The translations under genes and the position numbers were made by a program. The notes under the pieces are model-generated. The model saw only the letters and a list, made by a program, of their open reading frames with translations, made no database searches and was not told where the DNA came from. This document shows, piece by piece, positions 1 through 12,878 of a stretch of DNA of 64,000 nt (its first letter is position 1; every line of letters begins with the position of its first letter). Source of the stretch: Acanthopleura granulata (lineage: Eukaryota > Mollusca > Polyplacophora > Chitonida > Chitonidae); assembly GCA_016165875.1 (NCBI GenBank), contig JABBOT010000012.1:9638805-9702804 (forward strand), read 5' to 3'.

Positions 1-753
1 GTACTCCTTCTCTAGTTCATGTTTACTGGCTACACCATCTGTAGTCTTCTTCTTTTTTGACACCAGGCCTTTGAGTGACTCCTTCTTTGACCTTCAAGGA
101 GCAAATATGACACTTAAAATTTAAACTGAAGCAGTTAAAAAAAAAAAACAACTGAAGTATTCAGTTTTATGCATTGATTATTGTTTAGCCCATTCATCCC
201 ACATGTAGGCTGTGAGAGAATCTGTTACTGTCCAACTTATTTCACTTTTATACAGTAGTTTATAAAGTTTAAAGGAGATATTTATAACATAATATCGTAA
301 CATTCTAAAATGGAACAAGTAGTGTCAGTTTTCTGTTCCTCAGTTTCGCTCCACAACAGGCTGTACTTCACCAGTAACATGTGACCAGATATTGTCCATG
401 CTTGAATTTAACAGATATTGTTCATGCTTGAATTTAACAGATATTGTGCATGCTTGAATTTAACAGATGTTGTCCATGCTTGAATTTTTGGCATGAACCA
501 TTCTGTGCACTAACTGGAAAGGCCTATAAAAGTCACTGAGTTTTTAAAGTTTACTTGCATAAGGCACCAAATAAAACCATGACTGATGTGCTCTTTAAAG
601 GGGATAACTGTCTATTACATGATAATTATGGATGAAATGCAAAAAACAATGATTCAAATGAATAAGGCTGAGACTTGGCTCAACCAGTTACCTCTGTCGT
701 TCACTCTCACTGTCGGTTTCAAACTCTGACCCATAGCTCCCACCTGCATGTAT
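1..753 (-). CDS. Unidentified gene, two exons of a larger minus-strand gene (partial)
   Basis: Two exons join in phase on the minus strand. The first (753-692) follows a CTTTCAG acceptor and ends at a GTAACT donor; it encodes an acidic, Ser-rich stretch containing GSYGSEFETDSESERQ. The second (91-1) follows a TTGAAG acceptor and encodes a basic stretch with SKKESLKGLVSKKKK and then SKHELEKEY, running off the left edge. The joined codon (AG|G, Arg) keeps the frame open. The composition suggests a charged intracellular protein. No domain is recognised, and the start and end lie outside what can be seen. The 5' end should lie between 753 and EXOSC1 at 2300, in a head-to-head arrangement. Exon calls rest only on splice signals and open frame. 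Confidence 0.5.
385..488. repeat. 26-bp minisatellite, about 4 copies
   Basis: Tandem units built on CAGATATTGTCCATGCTTGA, with one or two substitutions each, lie in the intron between the two left-edge exons. No other function is seen. Confidence 0.85.
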
Positions 754-771
754 CTGAAAGTGACGGCAGAA

Positions 772-851
772 AAAAAAAAAGACAACTATCTCACTCACAA
801 AAAATGACAACTATCTCAATCACAAAAAAATGACAACTATCTCAATAACAG
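772..851. repeat. ~26-bp minisatellite next to a 3' splice site
   Basis: About three units of ATGACAACTATCTCAATCAC plus an A-run. On the minus strand these are T-runs leading directly into the pyrimidine tract and CAG acceptor of the exon that starts at 753, so the array lengthens the polypyrimidine region of that intron. Confidence 0.8.
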
Positions 852-1187
852 GAATTGTCCAGCTGCAACATATATTTATACATATATTTTTTCATATTTT
901 TATTTTCATCTTCATGACCTGCTTTCTGACAGCCATGTCTGAGGAACACTGCAATTCAAGTCCACAATAATTACTGGTTAGCTGATGTAATAAGGCCACC
1001 TGCCAAACCTGTTTAGCATTATAAATGTGATTTCATTTTTCTATTTGCAGGGTTTACGGTTTAATAGTTCTTGCTGCTGTCAATGTCACATAAGGGGCCA
1101 AAGTGTAACTTCGTGTCTCGAGACAGTCCGCCACTCAGGAAAATCGGTTATGCCCACTGGGCTATTCAGTCTGTTGAGCGGTCATGA

Positions 1188-1375
1188 CTACTGAAGCATG
1201 ACACTTGACGGACCAAACCTGTTGCGCTACGAGCTACTGAAGGATGACACTTGGCAGACCAAACCTGTTGCGCTACCAGCTACTGAAGGATGACACTTGG
1301 CGGATGAAACCTGTTGTGCTACCAGCTACTGAGGCATGACACTTGGCGGACCAAACCTGTGGCGCTACCAGCTGA
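1188..1375. repeat. 46-bp tandem repeat, about 4 copies
   Basis: Units centred on GACACTTGGCGGACCAAACC, each followed by a variant of GCGCTACCAGCTACTGA. The array lies between the left-edge gene and EXOSC1. Confidence 0.85.
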
Positions 1376-2299
1376 CATTGTCCACATAGGCCTTCAATAT
1401 TACCCTGTATATTATACATGTAGAACTATCATACATGTGTGACCATACAATATGTTTCCACTGCAAATATGTGCATGATAACCCTGATACTTAATAGTAA
1501 CGATTCAGGTGGTTATTCCTATGCGACTCAGCAGCAAATCGACTCAATAACATTTTAAATACGCACGTCAATGTGATACGAGACTGCAGCAGTGGCTAAC
1601 TCTAGTTTTGATGTACGTACGCATCGGCAGATCCGCCGCAGCGTATGCCAATTGTTCCCACATACACACTAGTAGGCCTTTTGTCCCCAGTGGTGGACTG
1701 CCCCCAGTGGCGAACTGTCCACAGTGGCGGAGCAGTAGCACCTCGGCCCCTGTTGCAATGTCATGGCAGCACTGGCCTACATGTTGACAAATTTGCTAAT
1801 AGGACACGGTGTTACGTGGTGAAAAAGCTGGTAGAAGAGTTCCCAAGGGTAAATCACTGTCGACTTCATGTAGTTGATAAACTTGAACAAGAGAGAGATA
1901 TTTTCCTTTCATGATCTCTTCAGACAGTTTCCGGCGATGAACGACATATTCAGAAGGATTTGTCATGAGAATGCGACAAAATGAAAGACGGAGCAGATCT
2001 TTAACTTGCCTCCACTAAATCTATTCTGTTCGCCATCGTTCGAATACAAAACAGGAAGCAGTTTGGACGGGTTGATTAATGCTGTGGTAATTGGAGGTGT
2101 TAGCTCGAATAGAAGCGGTATAAATCATCAACATGGTCCTGCATTTGTTCATTTCCTAATTGAATTTTAACTATCTTGCTGTAGTTTTCTATATAATCTA
2201 ACACAAAACTGTTTCATAGCACAAAGGCCATCGGAATAACGCATATCTTAACAAAACTTCACCCTCTCTTGTTTATAGGCACAGTCGACTAGGAACAAA
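1376..2299. other. Head-to-head intergenic space / promoter region
   Basis: This non-coding stretch separates the minus-strand left-edge gene from EXOSC1. It should hold the promoters of both and any 5' exon of the left gene, but no TATA box or other clear motif was found. Short ORFs here have no recognisable content. Confidence 0.4.
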
Positions 2300-5200
2300 A
2301 TGGCGGCGCCCATAATATGCATACCAGGTTTGATTTTCCCAGGGAAATCAAGCAATTGTCATCTAACGATTTCCTTGATTTTAGTGGATTGGTTACTGCT
2401 TACATTCTAACATTTTTGTAGATCCCGAAACGGACACATTGTTTCACAGAACAATAGTGTCGCGCAATATCCAAATATGTGTAACTCAAGCCTGTCGAAA
2501 ACTGGCGTTTCAATAATCTCAACTGGTGTTGCAACATTGAGTGGAGGTTTGATTTGAATATCAGTTGACGTTTGATTATCATTCCAGCCGTGCTGTTCTT
2601 TGCCTCTTGTTAAATGGATCAGCTCTGTACAGGCAATGTGTTTATTTAAAATTCTGACATTCAGTAAATAGTGATAATATGCAGGTGGTATTTTATACAT
2701 AGATCTGCCTCCACAGTCAGAATATTCATAATATATCATATTGCAGACAGATTAAAGCATAATGCCAGTTTCTCCCACCATTAAACCTGACCCTTGTTAT
2801 TACATACCAAATCAGCATTTTAAGAGTCTTGTGAGTTCACACCTTGGATAAGACAGTGTGGGGGTTCTCTCAAACCAACATGGCCTAAAGACGTGATATC
2901 ATGGTAATCAGGTCTGTTAGACCAGTTTTGTTTGCAGCTACCATAAAATCACATCTTTTAGCCACATTATTTTGCAAGAGACCCCCACCTTATCTTGCTT
3001 AAACCTGCATGAATCCGTAACATTCCTAGAATGCTGAGTTGGCTTATGAGTGAAAACTCCTTGAGCTGTTTGTTGCTGACAGGTCAGAGAATTTGTCGAT
3101 CAAATGAAGGCCATACAGCAGGAAATGGTACTTATGAGAGAGATGGTTTCATATTCTCAAGCCTGGCTGGCCAGTTAAATACAGAGAGCAGAGATGGAAA
3201 GGCAAGTACTTGAGTTGGACCGGAGTTGTGCCATGAGGGTTTGTGATGCCTGCTTCAGGAGGAGTGGTTAGCCATCCTGCAAAAACAGATTGCACACCTC
3301 ATAAACATACTGAGAGCTTGTTATCATAATGTGATACAGTGTCATGTGGTTACGCTGAATTATAATGATTACTTGCTGTCAAATCAACCCTTGAATGTGT
3401 TTAATGTGTGATGAGCTGAAATTTTATAATTGAAAAGTCTGTTTGAATCCATTTTTTGTGATTTTCAAACCGAGCGTGAGGTTGTACCTGCTCACTTGAG
3501 CATAGTTACATCTACAGTATAACCTTTGCTACATCATGTCGACTTCATAACTTGGATGGTTACTAAATTTCAGCTCTATGGGACAAATACCGTGCCATGT
3601 ATTTTTATGAATGAATGGTTTGCGAAAACTAAATTTTGTTGCAGTGTTTTTATTCCTTTATAACATGTATGCTGATTTATCTTTTCAGAAAATCCTTGAA
3701 GTGCGAACAAGTGCTAATAACAGCATAGTACCTTCAGTAGACAGTCTTGTTACAGCGAGGGTTAGTAAGGTGCTTTGTACATTCCCCCCACTCTCAGTGC
3801 TTGTGGCGTCCTGTTGACAGCAGAAAAAGACGTTTATGTGGCTGGTTATGCAGTCTAATCAATTTGTCTGAAAACAGCTTGTCTTCCACCAGTATGTTGT
3901 GCATATTTTACATAACATGGGAAAGTTCTTCAGTATGTTGTCAGAGGTCAGTGGTTTGTGCCAGGTTTCCTCTACCCATAATACTGGCTGCCATTGTACA
4001 GGTGGAAACTTCTTGAATGTGATGTTAACCAAGAATCAGATGAACAAATAGTACAGTGATTAATGCTAGTTTCTTATTACGCTCTGTGCTAACCCATGGA
4101 CAGGGATTCCATTTTTCAGCATTCATGGGGCTTTGGTGACAGTAAGCAATCTCAAGCATTCTAGGAACTATTGGCACTGTCTTACCCTTGTTGTCCTTCA
4201 CCAATATGTTGTTCAAGTATGTACGTCACTCATGGGATACTTGCCACAGGTTGGTGGTTTAACCTGACCTCTCGTGTTTCCTCTACCCTGAAATTTGATT
4301 ACCATGGTATATTTATTTATTTATTTAGTCGGTTGGTGCTTTACCCCGTATCCGAGAATATTTCACATATACGATGGCAGCCAGCATTGTGGTGGGAGAA
4401 AACTGGTCAGAACCCTGGGGAGACCGACGACCATTCGCAGGTTGCAGACAAACCTTCCCACATACTGCCGGAGAGGAAGCCAGCATGACCTGGACTTGAA
4501 CTCACAGCGACTGCATTGGTGGGAGGCTTCTGGGTCATTACACTGAGCTAGCACGCTAACCAACTGAGCCACGGAGATCCCCACCATGGTATAGGTGATA
4601 TATTCTCATATGCAGAGCATGAAACTACAATCATATAAAAAGATCACCAAATTCTTTTGACCAGGTAAACTTAACACTTCCAGCACTTCCAGAACTAAAC
4701 TATACCATCTACTTCCTTGTCACATCGAGACCTGGAGAAAAGTCAGTTGTAAAGTCTAACCATTGAGGTTACCAGGCTGGAACTGTGGTTGCAAAACCTG
4801 GGATTGATTGATACTCACCATAGACCCCGTGTGTTTCAGGTCACCAGCGTCAATCCCCGCTTCTGTAAATGCTTGATTATAGCAGTGGAGAGGACCACTT
4901 TACGTGAACCCTTTCGTGGAATTCTCAGGTTTGTATTTATATCATAGCCCACTGAGAGAACAACTTCATGTAATTATAAATGACTTCAGTGACCATGCAA
5001 AAATATATGTTATAATGGGTATGTGATAGTGTTTTGTGACGTTTTTGTTTTGGCAGACAGGCCAAGAAGGTCTTAGTAAACTAAGTTCAAACTTTCATGT
5101 AGTATGTAATGTATGTATCTTGTCTAGCAGCGCACATCTGTATTTCAAAGTTTGCTGAGCTGCACCATGAATAGTTTCCCTCCAGTTCTTCTAGTTTCAG

Positions 5201-7997
5201 GGATATTTCTTTTAAAATAACCTTGATAGTACTGCAGAAACATGAACTTCTGCCACTGATGAATCAGATGCTGGCTGTTGTGATAAAGAGAACAGAGAGT
5301 TGAAATTGTTTTTCTCCTACTACAGGAAGGAAGATGTCCGTGCCACAGAAAAGGACAAGGTAAACTATACTTTTATTTGTTCTGTAAGAGAAGATGCTGA
5401 AAGGGGCAACTGTGGATGCCATCGGGGATCTTAGTACAGAAGCTAAGACGGTCACCTGAACATATGCTCCGCAGTTTACAGAGTTTCCATCAAAGGGAGT
5501 ACTGAGTCAGACTCGAAGATGACTTGTTTGTCCCTCATTAACAGTGAGGCGACTGATAATGATTTATTCATTTATTTCTTTGATTGGTGTTATATGCGTA
5601 CTCGGGAATGTTTCACTTATACGATGGCGACCAGCATTTTGGTTGGAGGAACCCACGACCATCCGCAGGTTGCTGGCGGATTGATTGATAATGACCACAC
5701 GCAGTATGCAAACCAGGGGAAGGGTATTAGTGTACATGTAGTTGGTTTACACACAGCAGTTAGAGCAACAAGTATGGCAGCTCAGCAAGCTCTATCATTG
5801 TCCTGATATGACAGCTGACCAGCTTGATGGTTCAGCAGTATGTCAGTATTACAGCCCACCAGTGTGCCATTATGACAGCCCACCAGTGTGCCAGTTTGAC
5901 AGGCTAGCAGCATGACAGTCTATCATTGTGTCAGTATGATAGTTGAGCATTGTGATGCTTCAACACTGTGTCAGTATGACAGTCTATCATTGTGTCGGTA
6001 TGACAGCCCACTAGTGTGCCAGTATGACAGGCTAGCAGTATGATAGTCTATCATTGTGCCAGTAGGACAGCTTACCAGTGTGATGGTCCAACAGTGTGTC
6101 AGTATGACAATGCTTCAGTATGTAATACATGTACTTCGTTTTTTTGTTTCAGGTGGAGCTGTACAAATGTTTCAGACCTGGAGATATTGTAATCAGTCGA
6201 GTTGTATCCTTTGGTGTTATCCCAAAGAGAGTTTATTTTGCTTTCTTTCAAGGTATTTCAACACAAAACATTACCATGATGCAGTAGGAAGTCTTATATT
6301 ATGTTGATGTAAATTATGCATCTCATGTCTGATGCCTGGAAGAAAAAATTGGATACTCACAGTCATGCAAGTATGTTTAAAAGAAAAGACAACAAAAAAT
6401 ATGACCAAAGTTGCTTGAGAAGAAGGGTCCACAAATACCTAAACAGGCATAGGTGTCTTTTATTAGGTGCTTGATAACTGTATAAATCACCTCTTAATTC
6501 TTACGAGGCCATAGGAAACGCCATTTTAGAGAAACTGGAAACACGATGTCGCGTTACCTGTACTGTGCGTTCTTCAGTGTTAGGGGCGATACATTGTGTT
6601 CTTCAGTGTTAGGGGCGAGACATTCTTTTGTGTGCAAAGTACAGTTCAATTTATTATTACAGTCGGAGGCCATGCATTGTGGCCTCCTGGTTGTGACCTT
6701 GGGGGATAACCTCAGATGTGTTCTGCTACCATTTTCTCATTGAAAATGGCTTTAAAGTATATCACAGTTGTCTGATAATCACAAGGAAAACAGCTGATTT
6801 AACACTACTTCAATATGGCAAAGTGGTGAACTAGGTATAGGTGACATCACAGCAGGAACAGATGTCTTCTCGGGTGGTAAAAATATATCGCCCTTGATTG
6901 GTTAAAATAGAGAGTGTAGCAGCCTCTCTGATTTTCTGCTTGTGAGCGTTTTTGCTTCCTTTGCACTGTGATATCTCAGTTATCATACATCACCAAAATA
7001 AAAAGTGACATTTTTTAAACTATGAATAGGATTTTCTATCGATTCATATAAACATTTGGATTAGTGTTGTCTTTTCTTTTAATTACTGTGGTTATCCTTG
7101 TAAAGAAGCAGAAATGGTAATCTGTACTGCATACATCTTTGAGTACTTGTGAGTTTGTTTGAAATGTTTCCTTAATGGTGTGTAGTTGTCATTAGGAGAC
7201 GCTTACTCCTACCTTCTGAGTACTGCAGAGAATGAGCTGGGAGTTGTCGTGGCAACGAGTGAAGCAGGTAGGCCTCAACAGTGTTCTGTCTGAAGGGAAA
7301 GGAAAAATAAAAACAAAGGCATTCTTAGATACAGTTTTTATTGGTCTTCCTGCTGATCCTTCATGCTTATGATTTCCTTTCCTTAAGATCACTTGCTATT
7401 TTTAGTCTCACCCCTGTATGTTTTGTTATGGACACTGTTGTAATAGTTCTGATTAAGCTGAATTTTTCCATGTTTTTCTGTTTTCAAATTTCAAACCAAT
7501 CAGGTTTGATGTGGGGCCATCATTCAAATACAAGCACTAGCAGGTTGTTCTTGTTCTTTTCTGTATTGACCTTGTTTTGCTTGTTTATTTATTTACGGTA
7601 AATGACCTAAGATAAAGTGCTATTTTAGAAGCAAATAAATGTCTTAAAACATTAGTTTACTTAGCACTTTGGGTCATTTTATTTTAATATTCAAGCATAT
7701 TTCACTTCTATACAATGGTGGTAAGTTTTATGGATACAAGAAACAGATTTACCAATAGATTCACTTATAGCATTGGGTGTGAACAGTTGATGATTTACTC
7801 CTGTAATTTTTCTGCAGGTTGCATGACTGTATATGTACAGTATCTTCTTTAATTTTACTAAATATTTCTGTTGTCTTAAAGGTGCACCAATGGTTCCCAT
7901 TAGCTGGTGTGAAATGCAGTGTCCAAAAACATCTGCAAAGGAGTACAGAAAAGTTGCAAAAGTGCAGCCTCAATTCATATCATCAGATGACACCTGA
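2300..7997 (+). CDS. EXOSC1: RNA exosome complex component CSL4 (EXOSC1), complete, 8 exons
   Basis: Encodes a cap subunit of the 3'-5' RNA exosome, which binds RNA and recruits cofactors in nucleus and cytoplasm. Exons: 2300-2327, 3083-3201, 3689-3760, 4840-4928, 5326-5359, 6153-6213, 7196-7267, 7882-7997; total 196 aa, against 195 in human as recalled. The N-terminal MAAPIICIPG matches the family start. GTYERDGFIFSSLAG is the N-terminal domain signature, exons 4-6 form the S1 domain (KEDVRATEKDK, FRPGDIV), and exons 7-8 carry TAENELGVVV and PISWCEMQCPK, the zinc-ribbon-like C-terminal domain. All phases close. Two junctions are unusual: exon 2 ends AAG|GCAAGT, a GC-AG intron, and exon 6 uses a weak GTGTTA donor chosen by phase and homology. 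AATAAA follows at 8066. Confidence 0.95.
3900..4035 (+). mobile_element. Degenerate SINE-like fragment (second core type)
   Basis: Contains GGGAAAGTTCTTCAG, CCAGGTTTCCTCTACCCATA and a TTCTTGAATGTGATGTTAA end, a pattern repeated in other introns of the window (20930, 22330). It lies in EXOSC1 intron 3. The family is not named with certainty. Confidence 0.5.
4309..4583 (-). mobile_element. Full-length tRNA-headed SINE, minus orientation
   Basis: On the minus strand the order is a tRNA-like head (GTGGCTCAGTTGGTTAGCG-type A box), a B-box-like GAGTTCAAGTCCAGG, a conserved core with GGTTTTCTCCCACCA, then the end GTGAAATATTCTCGGATAC and an AAATAAATA tail at 4309. Several other copies in this window share the whole order. 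It lies inside EXOSC1 intron 3. Confidence 0.8.
5556..5690 (-). mobile_element. Truncated SINE, minus orientation
   Basis: Reverse-oriented core and tail of the same SINE (AGCAACCTGCGGATGGTCGT on the minus strand). The tRNA-like head is missing. It lies in EXOSC1 intron 5. Confidence 0.7.
5825..6120. repeat. Degenerate ~30-bp minisatellite
   Basis: Roughly ten imperfect units built on CAGTGTGCCAGTATGACAG with alternating CCACCA, GCTAGCAG and TCTATCATT linkers. It fills most of the intron just before EXOSC1 exon 6. Confidence 0.75.
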
Positions 7998-8065
7998 TCA
8001 ATATTATTTCTTTCTTCATGGAAGTAATTTTTTGTTCATATGTGTATTGTTTTAATGATTTTAGA

Positions 8066-8071
8066 AATAAA
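8066..8071 (+). terminator. EXOSC1 polyadenylation signal
   Basis: AATAAA lies 69 bases after the EXOSC1 stop codon, followed by a T-rich stretch. Confidence 0.75.
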
Positions 8072-10694
8072 GTTTCTTTATTTGTACACCAAAGCAGTTG
8101 ATGTCATCATTGTACATTATCACTTGTAGTGACAAACCACATGTGAGCTTACTCATGATAAGGCTCTGTTTAGAATTAAAATATGTAACCATTCGTGTTT
8201 AAGACCGTAAGTCAAGAATTTTTAGCTTGCCTGTATGATGTATAGGCATAGTTGATGTTGTACCCCAAGTGTCGGCGTCCAATAACAGTTAAAGCAATAG
8301 ATGTTCCATACTTGATCCACTATGTGCATATTAATTAGCCTCTCGTTTATTGGGATCACTTGTATGGTAATTTTGAGGGGTTCTATCTGAAGTACTGCAT
8401 GTAATGAGCTCAGGTTTTGCAGACATGAAAAGCACAATAATGTGTTGGGGGTCTTCCATTGCTGAGGCCTTGTGTATATGTTATTTACCATAAATTATCA
8501 AATTCATGACCAACATTTTCAGGTGTCTCTCTTGCATTAGGATCCATGTTACTTTATGAATTGAGCTGAAGTTTTGCATTCATGTGTCTCCTAGAGATGG
8601 GCCGTTGCGTAGCCTTGCTGCCAAATCCAATTTCAGTCCAAATATGAAGACAAACTGAACATAGTTTACTTTGAATATACACATAACTTTCTACTAACAC
8701 TAGAAAACAATTTTTCAGCCTCAATTTATCAGGCTAAAACCAACAAAATGTTGGATAATATTTTTAATCATAATACAAGGAGCAAAATATTACATGGGGT
8801 GTTTAATGACAATGATAACTCACTCAGGTTCAGTGGCACTTGTTCTTCAAACAGATGTCCAAGTGTCATGTTTTCTATTTATTTCACTTACATGATGGTA
8901 GAAAGACTTAACTGTGGAGTACTCTCAGGAAGCTTGGATGCTATTTATTTGATTGATGATTACTGCTGGCCCCAAAGTGTTATGCATCAACAGTGGCAGT
9001 CAATTTTACAAGTGGAAGAAATAGGAGTAAACCACTGGCCTTCTTCAGGTACCTGACAAACCTTCCGACTGGTTATGACATATAAAGCCACCACGGTCCA
9101 TTTCAGTCAGTCGAGTAATTTCCGTCGTAGCTGTGACTACAATTTCAGCCATACTTGGGCATCCAGCTTCAAATATTATGTTTTTACAAAGACAATTAAA
9201 TTTTGGACTTCAGATCAAAACAGCTTTGTGAAACTGTTGCCCCAGGTGCTAGAGGCCTTCAGCAATTTCAATTAAACCCAGTTTTAATCACCTTCACTAA
9301 GAGGGCTATGTTTTTGCCAGCGTTTACTTTTCTGCCTACCTGCATCTTTACACACTGATCTATTAAATATTTGTGATGATCTGCATCTGGATCCTTGTTC
9401 ACAGATTTTGTAAATGACACTTCAATATTACGAGACAGGAAGAAAATGCTAAATAATGTCCCTTTGTGGTGGGGTAACTTGTACATGTAATTGTTGGGAG
9501 GGTTTGGTCTCAGAATGAAAACTGGTTTCACATGTTTTCACCGCAAATCTAGTTATATTTTGTGCTAAATAAGAAAAACTGAAGCACACGTGTAGATGAA
9601 GCTCAAACTTGATGTCATGTTCCATAAAGTGAACATGTAAACAACATTTTCTTACCGTGGAACAAAATGTGGCACAGTTATTTCACTGCCACAAAGGTGT
9701 GACAGACGCACAGTCACAAATTATTATCTCTTGCTTTCACAAAAGTGTGGAATAAAAAAAATGAAAACATATTTTGAATGGTAATAAACACTTAGAACAG
9801 ACTGTCCTACCTATCCATTCAAAGCAACATAGAGCTCTTTAGGTCACCTCCACAAAATGTAAGCTTGTTAGTCTTAACACAAATCAAGCTTACTTTGTCA
9901 GCTGCCTACATGTATTATAGTGAAGCAAGCAAAGCACTCAGAACAGTTTTCCAGTGTTAATGTAAATATGACTTCTTTAATGACAATCAAACCAAACATG
10001 ATAAAGCCATCAGTACTATCACAATTTAACAAGTATCAAAAACAGGATACATGTACATCAAAATGTAGTAGAATTCAAACGAGATAAAGCTACTGGGTTA
10101 TTAAAAACAAAAAAAAACATGATACATGGTGGCAAGAATAGTTGCAAAAATGAATCCATCTGTTTTCTAGTTGTAAACTGTTTGGGTAATTCTGGATCAA
10201 AATGTAATAATGGTATGAAAGTAAACCATACAGATCCTCAATGACACACTATCCCTAAAATGTTTACATTGTATCATAGGACACACAAATAAAAAACATT
10301 TGAACCATGAAGTTAAAAAACCAATCCATGCCATGATGTTAACTTAGAGCGCTAAATCACAGCAGTATTACCTATATAGATAAAACTGTTTTTTAATACT
10401 GATCCATTTCGAGTTACTTAGAGATGTCAACATTCACTATGCCCACCACCCCACCAGTTTTCTCCTTTCCCCTATCACTGCTTTTTTCAAAACAGACAAT
10501 CTCTTTGATCAAAATTATTTGCTGAGTAGCAAACCGGTTATAAAATTAAGTGATCATACAAACAGTACACATGACATACAAACATGTATGTGTGTTTCTG
10601 GACATGTAGCTGAATGAGACCCTGACAACGGTCAAGTTGTCAGCCACATGTACATATTTTGGCATTTGAATGGTGTTACGAGGGTTGTGACGTT
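8072..10694. other. Tail-to-tail intergenic region, no gene seen
   Basis: AT-rich sequence between the 3' ends of EXOSC1 and the C6orf163-like gene. The latter's 3' UTR probably occupies the right-hand part. Short ORFs are of random character and no clear repeat was found. Confidence 0.5.
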
Positions 10695-12878
10695 CTACCG
10701 TTTTGGCTCTGCCACATTTAAAACACTTTCAACCATTGGACTGAGCATAAAGCCAGCATGGCCCTCAGTAAACTTGCCCACACGCGTGATGTAATCCTGG
10801 AAGGACTGTCTGGTTCTATGCAGTTCCTCCTTTATCCGTTCTTTGGTTCGCTCTCTATCTTCCACTCTGGCCAGTAACCTGTTGATCTCATTCAGTTGTA
10901 TGTCCAGTTCCATTCTTAATTTGGCTAATTCTATATCGTAGCTGACGATGGCAGCAGCCAGATCTGCTGTGTATTTCAACTTCTCCTCCTCAATCGTCTT
11001 CTGTACCGCTTCTTCCACCGCTTTGTCTCTGACTTCAGAAATCTCCTCTTTTGTTTGCTTTAAGACCCTCTCAGCCTCGTCTTTTACCTTTTTCAGTTCT
11101 TCATTGTGAATTCTGGGGTGAAGAAACCACATAAACCAACATCACCATGGTGACAAGTAAATACCAAAAATCCTCAACAAATTAGACCATGACTTTGTCA
11201 TGTTAGAAGAAAGTTGTCTGGACAGGATATTTTTTACCACTTCATAAATGGTTCATAAATGCCCTTAATGAACAATTTTAATCTTCAAAATCATTAGAAT
11301 TCCGTTTTCAAATTATCAGAAGTTAGATTTCACTAGTTAAAGATGCTGTGGATTTTGGGTATTATCCCTTGTACATGCAAAGAAATGAGATTCAGTTTTA
11401 CATCAAAGGCTAACGGTGTCATTTTAACTGATCCAGGGAAAGTGAAATGCTTTTGATGGCCAGAAGTGCATGTCCTTCCATATAGATGTTCGACTGTAAT
11501 ATTGTTCACCTGGCTTTCAAACAATGTCATTAATTTCTTCCATTAAGATAATACTGACTTGTTGTTTACACAGAAGAATAAGTTACCTTGTGATTTTGGC
11601 TATTTCCCTGGCTGCAATCCTCTTCTCCTCCTCCCTGGCAACATTGACTGCCTCCTCTCGTTTCTGCACAATTTCAGCCTCCATTTGTGCTAGAGCTTCC
11701 TTCATCCTCTGAGCTCCTTCCTCACGCTCTATTCGCACCTGTTCTAGGGCTGACTTCTGCATGGCCATCTCCACACGCAACGCTTCTTGCTATGAAAATA
11801 AAAATTACTATAAAGGTGAGATTCAGTTAACAGTAAAAGACCTATTTCTCTAGCAACAGTTATTTCCATAGTCAACTTGAAGTGCACATTCCAAGATACC
11901 ACATTATAAAGAAGTGTTTGTATACATGTGTCTAAAATACTTAAATTCTTCTGAATTCATTATTTAATCAACAATCACCAAACTTCCAACATCCTGTATA
12001 GTTTTAACGGTAGTGTTTTGTCATTCATGATGAATACAGAGCATAAACACCTTCATGATCAAAAATATTAATGAAGGCAATTAAAAGTTATCCTATCGGG
12101 TCAAAACCTACTGCATAAATGAAAAATACTTGAGTATGGCGTTAAGCACTAGTTAAATGAAAGTATTTTATTAAAAGAATTAATCAAGCCAAAATGGCCA
12201 TTAGCCAAAACAGCCACTAACCTTGATTGCATGATCCTGCTCTTTCTGAATTTTTTTTACTACACGTTCCTGTTCTAATTTTGCCTCATCCAGGACACGT
12301 TTTAATTCCTTCTCAGCTAAGGATTTAGCTTCCTGCCAGACTGACTCCTCTGTGGCACGAATTGCCTTTTGCTTTTCATCTTCTGCTTCTGCACTGAGCT
12401 TACGATGGATTTCATGACCAAGGCCTAGTTTGACAAACAAACGATCAATATTTAATTCCACAATGTGATGAAGGTATGAATTCAGGATACCTGTAATAGT
12501 CTACAGAAGTAAGAGAAACAACATATTCACACATCAATAAACACAATCAGTTCAGTGCAATTACAACTTACATAGAAAGAAAAAAAGAAGTAAAATCATT
12601 CAATTAAAAAAATAAATAAAACTGCTTGTGGACTCCTTGCATGTATATTAGGAATGACAAAAGCATCGGTGTAGCGATGATGGCTCCTTAAAAAAATTTA
12701 AAACTGATGATGTACCTAATATTCTTCTGTGTGAGAAATCTTGAATGAGGACTGGTCTCGTTTCCTCATAGCGTTTTGGAACGCCAGAATACCTAGGCAA
12801 GGCCGGTAGGGTTAATGAAATTGGCTGTGACATGTCACGCAGAAATATGTGACTGTCTGTGGTAAATACTGGTTTCAA
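10695..12878 (-). CDS. C6orf163: Coiled-coil protein resembling vertebrate C6orf163, complete, 4 coding exons
   Basis: Exons on the minus strand: 12878-12716, 12490-12222, 11789-11587, 11112-10695; 350 aa, against about 329 recalled for the human protein. All phases close. The N-terminus (IFLRDMSQPISLTLPALPRY, HRRILG) precedes a long charged coiled coil rich in Glu, Lys, Arg and Ala across exons 2-4 (KSLAEKELKRVLDEAKLEQE, AREEEKRIAAREI). The C-terminus, RTRQSFQDYITRVGKF then EGHAGFMLSP, resembles the human ending ETRMAFQKYINYTF...PGHADFILPE as I remember it; this is the main ground for the name. No catalytic motif is present and the function of the family is not established. Translation could start at Met1 or at Met16 (MSQPIS). 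The gene is head-to-head with PPARGC1. Confidence 0.75.

Noticed and set aside
2407..2739. 110-codon minus-strand ORF in EXOSC1 intron 1
   Set aside because: No start context, splice signals or recognisable sequence; length is within chance for the region.
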